A stretch of 8,702 nucleotides of DNA. It comes from Pseudaestuariivita sp. Its GTDB lineage: Bacteria; Pseudomonadota; Alphaproteobacteria; Rhodobacterales; Rhodobacteraceae. Shown one piece after another: positions 5,769 through 8,702 of the stretch (the first letter of the stretch is position 1; the number at the start of each line of letters is the position of its first letter). Below the pieces are notes generated by a model that saw only the letters and a list, made by a program, of their open reading frames with translations, was not told the DNA's origin and ran no database searches. The position numbers and the translations under genes were made by a program. The stretch is from positions 1 through 8,702 of the forward strand of contig JAHDCH010000096.1 of assembly GCA_020629995.1 (NCBI GenBank), in the 5' to 3' direction.

Positions 5769-6242
5769 TCAGCTGTCCAGTTCGGCTGAAAGGATGTGCA
5801 GGCTTTCCAGCAGGGCCTGCACCCGCACCGGGCCAAGAGCGCTTTCTAGGCGGCGACGCCGGTCTATGATCCGGGGCGAGGCCGTCTCGAGCGCGGAGGC
5901 GCCTGACGCGGTGAGCGTCACCATCTTTTTGCGACGGTTGGTCTGATGCGGCTGAAAGGCGACAAAGCCGTCGTCCTGTAGCGCCGCGGCAGCGCGGCTG
6001 ATCTGGGCGCGGTCGATGTTCATGACCCGGCCCAGGTCCGAAATCGACAGATCGCCTTGATAGTCCAGACATGCCAGGATCCGGTAGGCCGTTGCGTTCA
6101 GGGGCGATCCTTCCAGCAGCGCTGGCATGTCATTGTCGAGCTTTTTGGCGACGCTCGACAACATGTATGTCAGGATTCCGTCCATTCCCTGAGGTGAGTG
6201 ATGCGCCACAGCATTCGCATCATTCGGGTATTCAGCGTTCAC
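5769..6242 (-). CDS. MarR family transcriptional regulator
   Basis: Encodes 157 aa, typical for a MarR repressor, which binds DNA as a dimer and is usually released by a small ligand. The winged helix-turn-helix spans about 47-110: LNATAYRILACLDYQGDLSI, then DLGRVMNIDRAQISRAAAAL (recognition helix with DRAQISR) and a wing around FVAFQPHQTNRRKKMVTLT, including the Arg/Lys cluster expected there. Flanking helices (20-45 and 112-155) form the dimer interface. The start is GTG at 6242, with AAGGTGG (6258-6252) nine bases upstream; ATG 6185 is an alternative but has no well-spaced ribosome binding site. It is codirectional with, and 81 bp downstream of, the formylglycine-generating enzyme gene, so it may be read from the same message or from its own leader. 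Target and ligand cannot be told from sequence. Confidence 0.92.
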   Translation of the reverse strand: MNAEYPNDANAVAHHSPQGMDGILTYMLSSVAKKLDNDMPALLEGSPLNATAYRILACLDYQGDLSISDLGRVMNIDRAQISRAAAALQDDGFVAFQPHQTNRRKKMVTLTASGASALETASPRIIDRRRRLESALGPVRVQALLESLHILSAELDS

Positions 6243-6249
6243 GCCCTGT

Positions 6250-6297
6250 ATCCACCTTTTGTTATGTCGGTACGGCCCAACGCGTATGCAGGTGGAT
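6250..6297 (-). repeat. 8-bp inverted repeat in the marR-type leader, covering the ribosome binding site
   Basis: ATCCACCT (6250-6257) and AGGTGGAT (6290-6297) are perfect inverted copies whose centres lie 40 bp apart. On the minus-strand transcript the proximal arm contains the GGTGG of the likely ribosome binding site and the distal arm is its complement, so pairing would hide the site. As DNA, 40 bp is close to four helical turns, which would also suit two operator half-sites on one face. Either use is inference. Confidence 0.4.
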
Positions 6298-6323
6298 TGG
6301 TTCCAAGACTTTTTTGAAGGGCC

Positions 6324-7268
6324 TTATGCGTCCCAGACAATGCGCATGCCTTGGTGGGGCGTGGCACTGTCCGGCGAGGTGCCGGATCGGGCGGCGATCC
6401 GGTAGCGAAAGCAGTACGAGGCGTGGCACAGGAACGATCCGCCCTTCGACACGCGATAGCCGCGCATGGCGCCCGCCCGGGATCGCGCGGATTTGCGCAG
6501 CGACCTGACGCGCCATGCGTCCGATGTCCATTCCCACACGTTGCCGCACATCTGGAACAGGCCAAAACCGTTGGCGTCAAAGGCCTCGGCGGGCGCGGTG
6601 CGCGCGTGGCCATCGGCGCCGGTGTTCATATCGGGAAAGCGTCCTTGCCAGATATTGCATGGGTAGGGGCCTGCGTCGCCGGGGGCAGCGTCCCCCCAGG
6701 GAAAGGGCACATCCCCGAGCCCGCCACGCGCGGCATGTTCCCATTCGGCTTCGGTCGGCAGCCGTCCGCCAACCCAGGCGGCATAGGCGGCAGCGTCATG
6801 CCAGCTGATCTGGGTGACGGGATGATCGGGCAGGCAGGCGTCCTCTGATCCGGGGCCGTTGGGGCTGTGCCAGGCGGCGCCATCGATGGCGCGCCACCAT
6901 GGTGCTTCGGGCACCGCCTCGGCCGAGCCAAACCCGGAGGGCAGATCGAGGTGGAACACAAATGACCAGCCAAAGCGTTCGGCCTCGGTCACATACCCGG
7001 TGGCGCGGACAAAGTCGGCGAAGGCGGCATTGGTGACGCAGGTTGCGCCCATGCGGAACGGGCGCAGCCGCGTACGGCGCAGGGGGCCTTCGCCGTCGTC
7101 CTTCAGTATGGGTCGTGCGGTGCCGGTCAGGGCCCGCCCGCCGGGGATATCCAAGATGCGGCCGACATAAGCGCCCGGGCCGGCGGGTGCGATGGTGCAG
7201 GCCGGGGCCGCGCCAACGCCGCCCCGTGCCGGAGTGCAGCAGCCCGGATCAGCGGAGCGCGGCGGCAA
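6324..7268 (-). CDS. Formylglycine-generating enzyme (SUMF1/FGE family)
   Basis: About 314 aa if translated from TTG 7268. FGE oxidises a Cys in the sulfatase signature CxPxR to formylglycine, the catalytic aldehyde of type I sulfatases. The fold is clear: VTNAAFADFVRATGYVTEAE with FGWSFVF, HPVTQISWHDAAAYAAWVGG, LPTEAEWEHAARGG, NIWQGRFP, GNVWEWTSD and near the C-terminus KGGSFLCHASYCFRYR. The two active-site cysteines, equal to human SUMF1 Cys336 and Cys341, are Cys281 and Cys286, so this is a true FGE and not merely a relative sharing the fold. The N-terminal CCTPAR stretch is also typical of FGEs and argues for a start upstream of it. No ATG or GTG is in frame there; TTG 7266-7268 overlaps the aminotransferase end by 20 bases and lacks a strong ribosome binding site. 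The frame is open up to ATG 7424, but that would run deep into the neighbour. No sulfatase gene is in view. Confidence 0.88.
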   Translation of the reverse strand: MPPRSADPGCCTPARGGVGAAPACTIAPAGPGAYVGRILDIPGGRALTGTARPILKDDGEGPLRRTRLRPFRMGATCVTNAAFADFVRATGYVTEAERFGWSFVFHLDLPSGFGSAEAVPEAPWWRAIDGAAWHSPNGPGSEDACLPDHPVTQISWHDAAAYAAWVGGRLPTEAEWEHAARGGLGDVPFPWGDAAPGDAGPYPCNIWQGRFPDMNTGADGHARTAPAEAFDANGFGLFQMCGNVWEWTSDAWRVRSLRKSARSRAGAMRGYRVSKGGSFLCHASYCFRYRIAARSGTSPDSATPHQGMRIVWDA

Positions 7269-8445
7269 ACCCGTCGGCCACGTGGTCGATGTTGGACGAC
7301 GACAGCGCGGCAATGTTGATCCGGCCGTCCTTGGCCATGTAGATCCCGTATTCCTCGCGCACCATCTGCACCTGTTCGGGCGTGAACCCGGTGTACGAGA
7401 ACATGCCAACCTGATCGGTGACAAAAGACAGGTCCACCGTCACCTGACGCTCTTCAAGCTTCTGGCGCAGCTCTTGCCGCATCTTGGCGATGCGCTCGCG
7501 CACCTCGGTCAGCTCGGCGATCCAGTCGGCGTGCAGCTCGGGGTCGGCCATCACCTCGGCCACGATGCGCGCGCCGTGGTTGGGCGGCATCGAATAGTTC
7601 GACCGGATCGTCGCGTTCAGCTGTGCCATCACCGGGCCCAGTTGCTCGGGCGATTCCGCCAGAACGGTCAGCCCGCCGGTACGCTCGCGGTAGATGCCGA
7701 AGTTCTTGGAAAAGGACGAAGCCAGCAGCATCTGCGGCACATGCGCCGCAAGGTGGCGCAGGCCGGTGACGTCTTCGTCCATGCCTTTGCCAAGGCCCTG
7801 GTAGGCACAATCGACAAACGGGAACAGGCCCTTGTCGACGATCACCTTGGTGATCTCTTCCCACTGCGCAGGCTTAAGGTCGACGCCGGTGGGGTTGTGG
7901 CAGCAGGCGTGCAGCAGCACCACATCGCCCGGCTGAACCTCATCGCGCAGGCAAGCGATCATGCCGTCAAAGTCGAGCCCCCGGTCCGAGGCGCGGAAAT
8001 AGGGGTATTCCTTGATGGTCAGACCCGCCGCCTGTGCCACCGGCACGTGGTTGGCCCATGTGGGTTTCGACACCCAGACCGTCGCGCCGGGGCGGGTGGA
8101 GGCGATCAGATCGCACGCCACGCGCAGCGCGCCCGAGCCGCCCACCGTCTGCACCGCGCCCACTCGGCCTGCGGCGATGGCGGGGTGATCCACGCCCAGC
8201 AGCATCTCAGGCGTGCGCTTGTTCAGCTCGGCGTCGCCTGCGATGCCGACATAGGTCTTGGTCTCTTCGGTCTTGAGCGTTTTGGCCTCGGCCCCCTTGA
8301 CGGCGCGCATGACGGGCACGCGGCCCTCGTCGTCCTTGTAGACGCCCACGATCAGGTCGACCTTCAGCTCGCGCGGGTCGGCGCGGAAGGCGGCCATCAT
8401 GGCCATGATCGGGTCTACGGCGCGGGGTTCAATCTCGGCGAACAT
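7249..8445 (-). CDS. aspC: Aspartate/aromatic aminotransferase (class I, AspC/TyrB type)
   Basis: Encodes 398 aa, against 396 for E. coli AspC, with close similarity throughout. A cytoplasmic PLP enzyme exchanging amino groups between aspartate (or aromatic amino acids) and 2-oxoglutarate. Seen: GGSGALRVA at 102-110 (phosphate-binding part), SKPTWANH at 126-133, CCHNPTGVD at 181-189 with Asn184, VDCAYQG at 211-217 with Asp212 and Tyr215, SSFSKNFGIY at 243-252 with the PLP lysine Lys247, RERTGG, and DGRINIA with Arg375, the substrate carboxylate-binding arginine. An in-frame ATG lies 19 codons upstream, but ATG 8445 matches the AspC N-terminus (MFxxI, then DPI) and is chosen despite a weak ribosome binding site (GAAAG). 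The last 20 bases likely overlap the downstream FGE gene. AspC versus TyrB preference cannot be decided. Confidence 0.95.
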   Translation of the reverse strand: MFAEIEPRAVDPIMAMMAAFRADPRELKVDLIVGVYKDDEGRVPVMRAVKGAEAKTLKTEETKTYVGIAGDAELNKRTPEMLLGVDHPAIAAGRVGAVQTVGGSGALRVACDLIASTRPGATVWVSKPTWANHVPVAQAAGLTIKEYPYFRASDRGLDFDGMIACLRDEVQPGDVVLLHACCHNPTGVDLKPAQWEEITKVIVDKGLFPFVDCAYQGLGKGMDEDVTGLRHLAAHVPQMLLASSFSKNFGIYRERTGGLTVLAESPEQLGPVMAQLNATIRSNYSMPPNHGARIVAEVMADPELHADWIAELTEVRERIAKMRQELRQKLEERQVTVDLSFVTDQVGMFSYTGFTPEQVQMVREEYGIYMAKDGRINIAALSSSNIDHVADGFAAALR

Positions 8446-8474
8446 GGGTCGGGCTTTCGGTTGCTGTGTCCTGC

Positions 8475-8496
8475 CCGCGCGTATACCGCCGCGCGG
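8475..8496. repeat. GC-rich inverted repeat upstream of aspC
   Basis: CCGCGCG (8475-8481) and CGCGCGG (8490-8496) form a perfect 7-bp inverted repeat around 8 bases that contain TATAC. On the minus strand this places TATACG (8485-8480) as a possible aspC -10, with only a poor TTTCCC (8508-8503) 17 bp upstream as -35. The repeat could be an operator over a promoter, or the 3' hairpin of the aldolase gene, but no U-run follows on the minus strand. Confidence 0.3.
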
Positions 8497-8523
8497 ACCC
8501 AAGGGAAAGCCGGTTCGCGCCGC

Positions 8524-8702
8524 CTAGCTGATGCCGCCTTTGACCTTGGCCAGCAGGCTATCGGCGGCGCGGGCCAGAAGGCCGCTGTCGATCGCGCAGG
8601 CGATAAAGTCGAAGCCTTTGCCATAAAGTTCGATGGCCAGATCGGGATTGGTGGTCAGCGTGCCGGCGGGGATGCCGGCGTCCATCAGCGCGTTGGCGGC
8701 GG
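8524..8702 (-). CDS. HpcH/HpaI family aldolase, C-terminal part (runs off the right edge)
   Basis: Only the last 58 codons are in the window, ending in TAG at 8524-8526; the start lies beyond the right edge. The tail includes ALMDAGIPAGTLTTNPDLA, then GFDFIACAIDSGLLARAADS and LLAKVKGGIS. This pattern (a G-x-PAG-x-LT strand, then FxxxAxDxxLLARAAxxL) is that of class II pyruvate aldolases such as 4-hydroxy-2-oxoheptanedioate aldolase (HpaI) and 2-dehydro-3-deoxyglucarate aldolase (GarL), which split hydroxy-oxo-acids to pyruvate plus an aldehyde. The metal-binding and substrate residues lie outside the window, so the substrate cannot be assigned. It is codirectional with aspC, 78 bp upstream. 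Confidence 0.78.
   Translation of the reverse strand, partial: AANALMDAGIPAGTLTTNPDLAIELYGKGFDFIACAIDSGLLARAADSLLAKVKGGIS

Noticed and set aside
4541..5836. A 431-codon open frame on the minus strand across the trcR-like gene and part of RNase T2.
   Set aside because: It lies antisense to one well-supported gene and out of frame over another, has no ribosome binding site, and its product has no recognisable domain. Long antisense frames are expected in GC-rich DNA.
6310..6316. T-run after the FGE stop as a terminator, or the matching A-run as a promoter UP element for the MarR gene.
   Set aside because: The T-run is on the + strand, where no gene ends, and no stable stem precedes it. On the minus strand no convincing -35/-10 pair follows the A-run.

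Overview
The window is GC-rich bacterial chromosome with tightly packed genes. Gene content points to an alphaproteobacterium, most likely a Rhodobacteraceae/Roseobacter relative: a COQ9-family ubiquinone gene, a DUF1013/TrcR-type regulator (an alphaproteobacterial family), a periplasmic RNase T2 and a formylglycine-generating enzyme next to an AspC-type aminotransferase. I see no mobile element, CRISPR array, tRNA or rRNA. The taxonomic call is inference from family content, not from a marker gene.

Left part (1-3375, + strand). A short leader precedes coq9. A 71-bp gap follows, then a three-gene translationally coupled block: a PIG3-type quinone oxidoreductase, an unrecognised 173-aa membrane protein, and a second quinone oxidoreductase closely resembling E. 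coli Qor. Both junctions in the block are ATGA stop/start overlaps. With coq9 upstream, the run reads as a quinone-related gene set: one gene for ubiquinone synthesis and two soluble NADPH:quinone-reductase paralogues flanking a membrane protein. A probable promoter at the far left points leftward, towards a gene outside the window.

Middle part (3376-5743). A hairpin terminator separates qor from a minus-strand gene of unknown function. Next on the minus strand is a secreted RNase T2, whose second catalytic motif departs from consensus. Divergent from it is a trcR-like cell-cycle regulator. The 146-bp divergent gap holds a convincing minus-strand promoter. It also holds a compact set of nested inverted repeats that can fold as a three-way junction just upstream of the trcR ribosome binding site. 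This is the best candidate in the window for an undescribed regulatory element.

Right part (5744-8702, minus strand). Reading right to left: the C-terminal end of an HpcH/HpaI-family aldolase, an aspartate/aromatic aminotransferase, a formylglycine-generating enzyme that appears to start with TTG inside the aminotransferase 3' end, and a MarR-family regulator starting with GTG. The MarR gene carries an 8-bp inverted repeat whose proximal arm is its own ribosome binding site. No sulfatase, the usual substrate of formylglycine-generating enzyme, lies in the window.

No intergenic stretch exceeds 300 bases. Most of the window is conserved chromosomal gene content; the novelty lies in leader structures, a few motif substitutions and two genes without a recognised function.
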